NCBI GenBank assembly: GCA_026397405.1
Contig: JAPLUW010000001.1
Span: 303,825-339,976 of the forward strand
Source: Candidatus Adlerbacteria bacterium
GTDB taxonomy: Bacteria > Patescibacteriota > Minisyncoccia > Phycocordibacterales > SBAW01
Direction of reading: 5' to 3'
DNA: 36,152 nucleotides
Both the position numbers and the translations under genes were made by a program. Positions 7,440 through 15,685 of the stretch are shown piece after piece (position 1 is the first letter of the stretch; each line of letters opens with the position of its first letter). The notes beneath the pieces are model-generated. The model searched no databases, was not told where the DNA came from, and was given only the letters and a program-made list of their open reading frames with translations.

Positions 7440-8588
7440 CTATTTTATCCCTCCTGCTTCGAGCAACTGCAGAGCTTTTTCATTACGGAGCACAGTTTCG
7501 ATATGTATGCGCACCAACTCGGGGCGGGCATCGGGGAAGTGTTCCATCGCATGCTTCATTTCTTCCTCTACGCGCTCTTTGTCGGCCTCTACTTTTTCGT
7601 CGTCGGCGAGTTTGTTTAAGGTAAGTTGCAACTTTGCACGTTTGCGAGCCTGCTCGCGGAACTCTTCGCGCATCTGGTCTTCAGTTTTTTCGACACGCTT
7701 CAAATATTCTTCAAATGTTAGGCCAAAACGCTGGGTGTCTTCCTTCATTTGGTTTAAAATTTTCTCTAATTCGCTTTCGACAAAAATCGCAGGGACTTCC
7801 AGGGTTGTTTTTTCAAGCAAGTCTTCTATTATTTTGCCACGGCGTTTGTCTTTTGCTGCCTGCTCTTTTTCCTGCTTCATGTTTTCGCGCAACTTAACCT
7901 TTAAGTCGGCAACATCAGTAAAGCTACCAAGTGACTGCGCAAATTCATCATTCAACTCAGGAAGGATTTTTTTAGCGGATTTATCTTCAGCACCAGCTGC
8001 CGATTCCGGGTACGCAGATTCCTTGCTAGGAATCTGCTCAGTCCTCGGGCCGTCGCCCTGTGGAGCCCCTCCATCGGCACTGGTGCCTTCGTGTGGCTGA
8101 GTCTTCGCCCGGGCTTTTCTAATAGACTGCAGCGCTTCTTCAACCTCGGCGTCTAACACCTCAGGCACAGTTTCCACTTCAATTTTGCCGGCGAGTTTGC
8201 TCCAGTCTTTGGGGAGCGTGACAGTAGGGTAAACAGTAGTGGCAACAATAATGCCAACCGGGTTGCCGGGTGCGAGTTTAGTAATGCGGATGTCTGCGCG
8301 GCCCACAGCGTCTGCTGCATGTACTTGCAACAGCTCGGGGTAGAAGTCGCGCATAAAAAGCTCGACTGCTTCTTCGAGTACTCCAACCTCGCCGACTTTT
8401 TTAAGTGCGATGTCGGTAGGGACGTGACCTTTACGGAAGCCGGGCATATCAACTTCCAAGGCAATTTCGCCAAGTGCCCGCTCGCGGTAGGGGGCGATTA
8501 TATCTGCAGGAATTTCGCCCGAAAGCTCAATTTCTGACGCAGGAAGTTCCTTTTTTGCGAATGATTTCGCCAATGATTCGAATTGCAT
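7440..8588 (-). CDS. tig: Trigger factor-like chaperone lacking a recognisable PPIase domain
   Basis: Ribosome-binding segment (MPGFRKGHVPTDIALKKVG) and C-terminal chaperone region; the middle is a low-complexity linker (TQPHEGTSADGGAPQGDGPRTEQIPSKESAYPESAAGAEDKSAKK) with no FKBP domain. Confidence 0.88.
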   Translation of the reverse strand: MQFESLAKSFAKKELPASEIELSGEIPADIIAPYRERALGEIALEVDMPGFRKGHVPTDIALKKVGEVGVLEEAVELFMRDFYPELLQVHAADAVGRADIRITKLAPGNPVGIIVATTVYPTVTLPKDWSKLAGKIEVETVPEVLDAEVEEALQSIRKARAKTQPHEGTSADGGAPQGDGPRTEQIPSKESAYPESAAGAEDKSAKKILPELNDEFAQSLGSFTDVADLKVKLRENMKQEKEQAAKDKRRGKIIEDLLEKTTLEVPAIFVESELEKILNQMKEDTQRFGLTFEEYLKRVEKTEDQMREEFREQARKRAKLQLTLNKLADDEKVEADKERVEEEMKHAMEHFPDARPELVRIHIETVLRNEKALQLLEAGGIK

Positions 8589-8605
8589 TTTTGGATACTA
8601 CCTTT

Positions 8606-8800
8606 TTAGGAGTTCGCTGGCAACTGGACTTCTTGTTGCTGGAGTTTTAACTCGCGCAGGCGCTGCTCCTGTTTTATTAAAAAGTAAATGCCACCAACGA
8701 TAAAAATAAGTACAACTATTACGGCAGCAAACATAGGCCCCATAGGTTGGGGTTTTTGTTTCTCTACTATCTCTACATCAACAGGAGGAGTCTCTTCCAT
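8606..8800 (-). CDS. Small single-pass membrane protein
   Basis: MEETPPVDVEIVEKQKPQPMGPMFAAVIVVLIFIVGGIYFLIKQEQRLREL; sits between ppa and tig. Confidence 0.6.
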   Translation of the reverse strand: MEETPPVDVEIVEKQKPQPMGPMFAAVIVVLIFIVGGIYFLIKQEQRLRELKLQQQEVQLPANS

Positions 8801-8857
8801 ACGGCTATTGTACCGCAGGAACAGGTTGTCCACACCCGCCGTCTGGCGAGGCAGGGG

Positions 8858-9394
8858 CTACTTTGAAAACTTTTCTTTGTAGAGCTGGACGGAGCGTGTA
8901 ACAGCTTCCATAGCTTCTGCTTTGCCTTTTATTCCTTTTATTTCAACCGGTGCTGGTTTGCCTTTGAGCAATTTGTAGGTTTCAAGGAAATGCTGAATTT
9001 CTTTTACTGTATGTTTGTTGAGGTCGCCAACGTCTTGCACGTCTTCCCAACGCTTATCATTAACAGGTACCGCGATAACTTTAAAATCGCTATCGCCCGA
9101 ATCTATCATTTCTATAACACCAACAGGACGCACTGCGACCAAAATGCCGACATTGAGCGGATACGTGGTCATAACAATGACATCGAGCGCATCACCGTCG
9201 TCCCACAATGTTTGTGGCACAAAACCATAGTCGTAGGGGAAGGCTGCGTCCGAATAATTGGCACGGTCAAGAGCAATAAGCCCTGTTTCCTTGTCTATTT
9301 CGTATTTATTGTGCGAACCCTTAGGAACCTCGATAATTACGTTAATTTCCGCAGGAGCATCAACGCCCAACGGTATGTCATGCCATAGATTCAT
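8858..9394 (-). CDS. ppa: Inorganic pyrophosphatase
   Basis: VIIEVPKGSHNKYEIDKETG, YPYDYGFVPQT-like FPYDYGFVPQTLWDDGDALDVIV. Confidence 0.96.
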   Translation of the reverse strand: MNLWHDIPLGVDAPAEINVIIEVPKGSHNKYEIDKETGLIALDRANYSDAAFPYDYGFVPQTLWDDGDALDVIVMTTYPLNVGILVAVRPVGVIEMIDSGDSDFKVIAVPVNDKRWEDVQDVGDLNKHTVKEIQHFLETYKLLKGKPAPVEIKGIKGKAEAMEAVTRSVQLYKEKFSK

Positions 9395-9421
9395 ATATGC
9401 GTAGTATAGCCTAGAAAATAA

Positions 9422-10615
9422 TTACTCCGCCGCAGGAGTAGTTTTTGCAAGTTCGCCTGTTTCGTCAGTTTCGGCAAGTTTTGCACCGCCTGTTGACTGG
9501 ATGTCGATGCGCCACCCGGTGAGTTTTGCTGCAAGGCGGACGTTTTGCCCGCCGCGACCAATAGCCAAGCTTTGCTGGTCTTCTGCGACTTTAATAGTTG
9601 CTTTGTGTTCACCTTCATCAAGTTCAACAGAAGTGATGCGTGCAGGGGAGAGAGCCTCTTCGATAAAGGCTTTAGGGTTTTCATTCCACTCGATGATGTC
9701 GATTTTTTCACCGCCAAGCTCAGACGTAACAGTCGAGACGCGGACACCGCGCTGGCCAACGAGTGAACCAACTGGGTCAACGTGCGGGTCGGTTGACGCA
9801 ACGGCCACTTTCGAGCGGCTGCCAGCTTCGCGAGCGATCGCTTTAAAGGTAACGGTGCCGTGTGCGGCTTCTGGCGCTTCCATTTCAAAAAGTTTTGCCA
9901 AAAACTGTGGGTTTGCACGGGACAGGCGGAGGTAGATACCACGTGGGCTTTCCTCTACTTGGTACAAAAGCCCACGGATACGCTCACCTTGGCGGTAACG
10001 CTCACCAGGGATCTGTTCGTCATACGGCAAAATACCTGTTGCACGGCCGAGGTCGACAAAAATATTGCCGCGCTCCATGCGCTGCACGGTGCCCGCGACA
10101 ATTTCTCCTTGGCGTTTGCCAAATTCGGCAACAACCGAAACTTTCTCTGCTTCGCGGATTTTCTGGATAATAACTTGCTTGGCAGTTTGGGCAGCGATGC
10201 GGCCATAGTCTTCTTTTGTTTCGAGTGGGAATATGAGCTCGTCGCCGACCTTGGCGTCGCGTTTCATCAGTTTGGCGTCGGCCAACATAATGTGCTGCTC
10301 TGCGTTAAAGCGTGGCAACTCGCCCTCAACAGACGTGTCAACTTCTGCCGCAAATTTCTTCGGCTCTTCCTCTTCTAGTGCTTCGTCTACAAACCGGACG
10401 GTACTTTCGTCGACGACTTCTTTTACTTGCTGGAATTCGGTTGTGCCGGAGTTAAGGTCGAGTTTGGCACGGATAATAGTCCCGCGTTTTGCGTATTCTT
10501 TTTTGTAGGCTGTTGCAAGTGCGGCTTCAATTGCCTCGATTACTTTTTCGCGGGGTATGCCGCGCTCTTCTTCGAGTTCGCCTAACACCGAGTTCATTAC
10601 TTTAAGGTCAAACAT
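9422..10615 (-). CDS. nusA: Transcription termination/antitermination protein NusA
   Basis: N-terminal NusA domain, S1 domain, KH domains (DPVGSLVGQRGVRVSTVTSELGGEKIDIIEWNENPKAFIEEALSPA; SLAIGRGGQNVRLAAKLTGWRIDI). Confidence 0.96.
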   Translation of the reverse strand: MFDLKVMNSVLGELEEERGIPREKVIEAIEAALATAYKKEYAKRGTIIRAKLDLNSGTTEFQQVKEVVDESTVRFVDEALEEEEPKKFAAEVDTSVEGELPRFNAEQHIMLADAKLMKRDAKVGDELIFPLETKEDYGRIAAQTAKQVIIQKIREAEKVSVVAEFGKRQGEIVAGTVQRMERGNIFVDLGRATGILPYDEQIPGERYRQGERIRGLLYQVEESPRGIYLRLSRANPQFLAKLFEMEAPEAAHGTVTFKAIAREAGSRSKVAVASTDPHVDPVGSLVGQRGVRVSTVTSELGGEKIDIIEWNENPKAFIEEALSPARITSVELDEGEHKATIKVAEDQQSLAIGRGGQNVRLAAKLTGWRIDIQSTGGAKLAETDETGELAKTTPAAE

Positions 10616-10651
10616 ATTATATGGAGTGTTATCTAGTTAAGGTCTGGGAAC

Positions 10652-10678
10652 AAAAAAACCGACCTTATTCAGGACGGT
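10652..10678 (-). terminator. Terminator-like hairpin in the nusA leader
   Basis: Minus strand ACCG-t-CCT-gaata-AGG-t-CGGT followed by TTTTTTTG, between the putative nusA promoter and the nusA start. Confidence 0.6.
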
Positions 10679-10691
10679 ACCAGAGACCTTT

Positions 10692-10719
10692 AATATACTC
10701 TTTTTGGGGCAGAAGTCAA
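10692..10719 (-). promoter_or_regulatory. Putative nusA promoter
   Basis: Minus strand TTGACT (10719-10714), 16-nt spacer, TATATT (10697-10692). Confidence 0.65.
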
Positions 10720-10768
10720 GCACTGTTGCTGCCTGTGTCTGTGTGTGGTGTTAGTATAAGCACACGTT

Positions 10769-12442
10769 ATGTTAGACCAAAATACGGTCTCATGCCGGAA
10801 TATTAATATCATCGCTGCATATGTAAGTCAGCAGCTTGGCAGTGACGCACTGTTGTTTTCAGACTTGGAGTACCCGGTCGACTATCTTAAAGACGAACAT
10901 CACTGGATACCGCTCTCCTTATATAACGACATAATGGACCGGGCCATTGACCTGCTTAAAGACCCGCAGGCTCCGTACAAAATGGGGTTTTCGGCATTTT
11001 CGCTTGGTTCGTGGGGAGGGTTATTTAAATATATGCAGCAGATTTTTGTCGCGGTTGTCACGGGGCCTCCGGCAGCATACAAACGGATGGGGTACTACAA
11101 TACCCATTTTAATAAAACTAAAAATATAGCCGTGTGGGGTCTGCGCGACGGCGAATGTTATATACAGGTCAAATTTAAAAATAATGTCGACCCGGTAGAC
11201 GACTACCACAGCGACATGTTTATACAGGGCTTGATGGCAAGTTTCCCCCGCAATTGGAAACTCCCGCCCGCTACCATTACGTCTGTAACAAAAGAGTACG
11301 ACTTGTTTAAACTGCTCACCGATGTGGGAGGCTTGTTTGAAGGTGCGGCAAAGTTGCACGGCGCTACGCTGCTGCTTAACGGTAAGGACATTGGAAAGAA
11401 AGTGCGATTGCTTGATGTGCGACTCGAACAAAAGTCGTTTGCGGGGTACGTAGATGCGCCAGCAGATGCATCGCTTACTAGTGCAGATATAGCATTGCGT
11501 ATAACCGAAGATGTTGAAATAAATAAACGCCTCACATTGCGCGCGGGGGAGATATATAACGCGCCGTTCTTTCTGTATCACGTGACGTGGAAGCCGATGA
11601 CGTTTATTAATAAAATCAAGCATCTCTCACTCTACTCGTTTGGTTCAAAGCGCGCGTACATAGAGGGTATGGAGTCGTCGCTTAACACCATACGCCACTA
11701 TGTAGAGACGTTGGAAGAAAAAGTTATTGAACGCACCCGACAATTGCACAAATCAAAATTAGAAGCGGAATATTGGCGCGACAAGGCGGACCAACTGCTT
11801 AGCACCATGCTGCCCGAACATATTGTAAAAGCCATGATGGAAGGCCGCCTGCAGGCACGCGAGATACAGGGCACGGTTATGTACACCGACCTTGCAGATT
11901 TTACCGCGTACAGTAAAAGCATTTCTCCACAAGTTATAGAAAAGCAGCTCACCAAGTATTTTACCGAGATGTCGGACATCATTACTAAGTACGACGGGTG
12001 GGTCAACAAGTTTTTGGGTGACGGCATTTTGGTTATTTTTGGTCTTGAAGACGGGGCGCATGCGGTTGAAAATGCTGCAAAGGCGGCGCTCGAAATGGAC
12101 CGCGTGATAGACAAATACCCATGGCTTACACGTATAGGTATTGCAACGGGGCCGTTTGTTATCGGCGAATTCGGCAGCGACACGCTGCGGCGCTTTGACT
12201 GCATCGGCCACACAATGAACTTGGGGAGCCGTTTGCAGGGCTTGGCAGACAGCGGCCAAACACTGGTGTGTGCAAAAACGCACGAATTACTTACAGAAAA
12301 AGGATACGGTCTTGCCCCTGCGCGCATGGTGTATGCAAAAGGTATTGGGGAAATTTTGGCCTATCCGCTTGTTTCGCTCCCGAAGGAAATTAAGAAACGT
12401 GTTTCAAAATCCGCATCGCGTGCGAAGATGCAAAGCGCCTAA
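10769..12442 (+). CDS. Class III adenylate/guanylate cyclase with N-terminal regulatory region
   Basis: GTVMYTDLADFTAYSKS, KFLGDGILVIFG, RRFDCIGHTMNLGSRLQ: two metal Asp and transition-state Asn/Arg positions retained; about 350-aa N-terminal region plus coiled coil. Confidence 0.9.
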   Translation: MLDQNTVSCRNINIIAAYVSQQLGSDALLFSDLEYPVDYLKDEHHWIPLSLYNDIMDRAIDLLKDPQAPYKMGFSAFSLGSWGGLFKYMQQIFVAVVTGPPAAYKRMGYYNTHFNKTKNIAVWGLRDGECYIQVKFKNNVDPVDDYHSDMFIQGLMASFPRNWKLPPATITSVTKEYDLFKLLTDVGGLFEGAAKLHGATLLLNGKDIGKKVRLLDVRLEQKSFAGYVDAPADASLTSADIALRITEDVEINKRLTLRAGEIYNAPFFLYHVTWKPMTFINKIKHLSLYSFGSKRAYIEGMESSLNTIRHYVETLEEKVIERTRQLHKSKLEAEYWRDKADQLLSTMLPEHIVKAMMEGRLQAREIQGTVMYTDLADFTAYSKSISPQVIEKQLTKYFTEMSDIITKYDGWVNKFLGDGILVIFGLEDGAHAVENAAKAALEMDRVIDKYPWLTRIGIATGPFVIGEFGSDTLRRFDCIGHTMNLGSRLQGLADSGQTLVCAKTHELLTEKGYGLAPARMVYAKGIGEILAYPLVSLPKEIKKRVSKSASRAKMQSA

Positions 12443-13838
12443 GTTTACGGTCGGGGTGTACCGCGGTGGGGTAGCCTACAAGTAACAAAAATGGCACGTC
12501 ACTAAAGCTGTCGGCATAGGCGTAACTTTTTTTAAGATTAATGTTGTGTTCTTCAACAAAACTTATCACTCCTAACGCTTTTGTTTCTCCCCGGCGCAGT
12601 AGCATGATGTCGCCTGTATATGTTTTGCCTCGACGTTTAAGAGAGGTGTCTATTGCGCCGTCGGCTTCAAAGAAGTCGGCAAAAGCTTGTGCAAGGGGAT
12701 GGATAGCTTCTGAAACAAACACTAATTTGTGACCTTTTGCTAGGTGGTCTTCGAGTATGGAAAAGAGCCCGTATTGGATTTTTGGGAGCGCAATATGTAG
12801 AAAAAAACGATGGATTATTTTTTCTACTGCTTTTGTGTTCCATCCGGCAAGCATCTGCATAGCACGGCGCATCATAGTTTCGTGCGAAATAATGCCGAGT
12901 GCTCCCAGCACAAAAAAACCAAACACAGACAGTCCTTGGGAGAGGGTAATGAGTTTCTTTTCTACAAGGTGGATAATAAAATCTAGTTGAGAAAGCCCTT
13001 GGTATAAGGTCATGTCGATGTCGACAAACACACCAACGTCTGTGGCAGAGGTGCGCTGGTCGTGCATCGAACGCAGTGGCAGTTCTTTTAAAAATTCGTG
13101 TTCCAGCCGCGCGGTTAGGTCGCGCACTTTTTGTCGTAGTGGTTCCGACGTAGTACACAAAATCGACTCTCCGTACGTGCTGTCCGGTGCAACCTTACGT
13201 TCGAAAGAAAATGTAATGACACCCTTGTTCCACGTGCAGGTGTTAGTAAGCACGGTGTGTGCGTTTTTTATAACAATAGGTTGTATGGGCACCCCGGCCG
13301 CAAGCGACAAGCGTGCAGCCCCGGTGTGGAAGTAGTAGAGCGCTTCCAGCATTTCTGTGTGTCCTTCGGGAAAGATAATGAGCGACTCGCCGCCTTGCAG
13401 CACCCCGAGCGCTTTGTCGAGTGCTTCGCGTTTTGTGTGGCTGTGTTTGTAGCGCGCTTTGTCTATGTCATCGCGCAAAATATCTATTGCGCCCACATTC
13501 CGCATCCACGTGGCAATAATGGAGGGGAACTGTTCGAGCGGGGCAGTGATGGGTACGACGTGGGGCCCGAGTATTGTTTGTAGTATGAGGCCGTCTTGAT
13601 GTGTCGGATGGTTTGATGCATAAATGTAGGGGCCTTCGTCGCCCGATGGCGGACGATTTATAACTCGTACACGTACACCAGCGAGAAACAATGATGTTTT
13701 GATGAGAGCTATGGACATTTTGCGCCACCAGATGGGCCGCTTCCTCTTAGGCATGAGCAGCGCAACTGCCGATGTTGGGATATAAAAAATAACCGCAAAA
13801 ATAAAAAAACAAAATTCTACAAAAAATAAGCGAAACAT
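12390..13838 (-). CDS. Bifunctional PlsC-type acyltransferase / HAD-IB phosphatase fusion
   Basis: Acyltransferase NHPTHQDG (HX4D) and FPEGHTE, followed by HAD motif DIDMT and GYPTAVHPDRKLRRFASSHAMRIL. Confidence 0.85.
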   Translation of the reverse strand: MFRLFFVEFCFFIFAVIFYIPTSAVALLMPKRKRPIWWRKMSIALIKTSLFLAGVRVRVINRPPSGDEGPYIYASNHPTHQDGLILQTILGPHVVPITAPLEQFPSIIATWMRNVGAIDILRDDIDKARYKHSHTKREALDKALGVLQGGESLIIFPEGHTEMLEALYYFHTGAARLSLAAGVPIQPIVIKNAHTVLTNTCTWNKGVITFSFERKVAPDSTYGESILCTTSEPLRQKVRDLTARLEHEFLKELPLRSMHDQRTSATDVGVFVDIDMTLYQGLSQLDFIIHLVEKKLITLSQGLSVFGFFVLGALGIISHETMMRRAMQMLAGWNTKAVEKIIHRFFLHIALPKIQYGLFSILEDHLAKGHKLVFVSEAIHPLAQAFADFFEADGAIDTSLKRRGKTYTGDIMLLRRGETKALGVISFVEEHNINLKKSYAYADSFSDVPFLLLVGYPTAVHPDRKLRRFASSHAMRILKHVS

Positions 13839-13853
13839 TGTGGGTGCACCTAC

Positions 13854-13868
13854 ATTCTATATTAGAAT
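13854..13868. promoter_or_regulatory. Inverted repeat in the divergent promoter region
   Basis: ATTCTA-TAT-TAGAAT between the divergent acyltransferase and TPR genes. Confidence 0.35.
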
Positions 13869-13876
13869 AGAGACAT

Positions 13877-14656
13877 ATGGTTAGAATGCGCCAGAGACAC
13901 ACGGTAGTGTTGTTGTGTGTGGCTGTAGTCGCATTGCTCGCGTGCGCAGGACATTTTTTGTACACCGGCAAAGGTTGGCTGTTGGCCAGCGGTAAAGAGA
14001 CTGTTGCTGATTTTTATTTTAACCGCGGGCTCTACTATTTTGGCGGCGGCTCGTACAACCTACAGACCGCACAGAGCAGCTTTGAGCAAGCGCTGGCGCA
14101 TGCCGGGGGTAGGTACCCCTTTGCACACTACCAACTAAGCCGTGTGTATTTTATACAGAGTGACTTTGCTTCTGCGTTGTTTGAAGCTGATGCAGAACTG
14201 GCCACGTATCCTGACCATTTTCGTACACACTATATAAAAGGTTTGACGTATGGGTATAGAAAACAATATATACAAGCGGCTGAAGAGTTTAAGCTTTTTA
14301 TCGCAGGGGAGCCAACTCCTACGTGGGCTGGGTACAACGACTTAGCGTGGATCTATTTTGCAGAAGGCGACTACCAGGCTGCCTCCGATATAACAAAGAA
14401 AGGTATGATCCGCTGGCCGGGTAGCCCGTGGCTACAAAACTCCTACGCTGTTGCACAACTCAACCTTGGTAACTACGCTGCGGCACAAACATATTTAGAA
14501 AATGCTCAAAAACTTTTTGAAGCAATGACTCCTGCACAATGGGGAGCGGCATATTCGGGGAACGACCCTTCTGTATATGCAAGCGGGCTTGAACAAACGC
14601 GCGCTACTATTGCGCAAAATCTTATTCTTGTCCACAGCAAGTTGGGCAGCATATAA
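13877..14656 (+). CDS. Membrane-anchored TPR protein
   Basis: N-terminal TM; repeated helical motifs (FAHYQLSRVYFIQSDFASALFEADAELATYPDHFRTHYIKGLTYGYRKQYIQAAEEFK). Confidence 0.75.
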   Translation: MVRMRQRHTVVLLCVAVVALLACAGHFLYTGKGWLLASGKETVADFYFNRGLYYFGGGSYNLQTAQSSFEQALAHAGGRYPFAHYQLSRVYFIQSDFASALFEADAELATYPDHFRTHYIKGLTYGYRKQYIQAAEEFKLFIAGEPTPTWAGYNDLAWIYFAEGDYQAASDITKKGMIRWPGSPWLQNSYAVAQLNLGNYAAAQTYLENAQKLFEAMTPAQWGAAYSGNDPSVYASGLEQTRATIAQNLILVHSKLGSI

Positions 14657-14684
14657 CGCCCGGTGCTAAACTGGACGTAAGGCC

Positions 14685-15647
14685 ATGAAGCATCTCCATT
14701 CTCGGATACATAAGTCTTTTTCAAAGATACTCACACCACACATGTTGGGTGGGTTTTTTTTGCTTATCGCGGTCCTCGGGTTTGTTACTGTTTCGCAATC
14801 TAAAAATTCGTATCACTATGCAGAAGTTGGTTTTTCTGCAACGTCGCCGAACGGTCTGCTGGGGGGTAGTATTGTCCCCGCATCATGTGGCTCTAACAAC
14901 AATGCGGCTAACTACGGCCAGGCTTGCACTGCGGCAAATGCGTGTGGAGCGACTAACCCAGGCACGTACGATACCTGCGGCACCTGTTCGGCTGTAGCAC
15001 CTGCAAACCCTGCAAGATACGGCACCGCCTGCGCATCGGCGGCAAATTCGTGCGGTCAAACTAACGCAGGAACGGTGCAGTGCAGTGGTGCATGTTCGGC
15101 TGCGGCGCCTTCCGATGCAAGCTGCCCACGGCCGCCAACGGTTACTATTGGAGGCCCTGGAGTTGTTGCAGGTCCCACAGCAAGCTTGGTTGTTGGCAGT
15201 ACCGCAACTATCACCTGGTCGTGTCCGTCACCAAACACGTCGAATTCAAACACTTTCTCGAGCAATCGTGCCGCAAGCGGCTCTGCAAACGTGACGGTCG
15301 GTGCAAATGCAACGTACACGGTGTATTGCGACCAGACACATACACAAGCAACAGTGTCCGTTGTGGCACTTGTGCCGAGTGTTTCGCTTGTGGCATCTCC
15401 GTCACGCGTACACTCTGGCGGTACGTCGGTGTTGACTTGGTCTGCAACAAACGTTGTCAGCTGCACCTTGGCAGGTCCAGGCACTGCGGACGCGGCAAGT
15501 GCTACTGGTGGAACTATTGCTTCGCGAGATGTAGTGACCGCACCCATTGCTGGCCAGAGTACATTTACATTAAATTGTCTGACAACTGCATCTCCCGTTA
15601 CTACCAGCGTGCAGGTCATGCTCGTCCCAACTGAAATCGAAATTTAG
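14685..15647 (+). CDS. Secreted/surface protein with Cys-rich repeats and Ig-like region
   Basis: N-terminal hydrophobic segment; two imperfect repeats YGQACTAANACGATNPGTYDTCGTCSAVAPANP / YGTACASAANSCGQTNAGTVQCSGACSAAAPSD; S/T-rich Ig-like C-terminal part. Confidence 0.7.
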   Translation: MKHLHSRIHKSFSKILTPHMLGGFFLLIAVLGFVTVSQSKNSYHYAEVGFSATSPNGLLGGSIVPASCGSNNNAANYGQACTAANACGATNPGTYDTCGTCSAVAPANPARYGTACASAANSCGQTNAGTVQCSGACSAAAPSDASCPRPPTVTIGGPGVVAGPTASLVVGSTATITWSCPSPNTSNSNTFSSNRAASGSANVTVGANATYTVYCDQTHTQATVSVVALVPSVSLVASPSRVHSGGTSVLTWSATNVVSCTLAGPGTADAASATGGTIASRDVVTAPIAGQSTFTLNCLTTASPVTTSVQVMLVPTEIEI

Positions 15648-15685
15648 TCTGTGCTTCGACGCGCGTATCGCGATATACTTCTGTA

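Noticed and set aside
15056-15634. ORFs of 187 aa (minus) and 184 aa (plus) inside the Cys-rich surface protein
   Set aside because: Overlap the better supported secreted protein ORF; composition reflects shadow frames.
14685-15647. Cys/Ser/Thr-rich surface protein as RiPP precursor
   Set aside because: Too large, has an export signal and Ig-like region, and is 12 kb away from the YcaO gene.
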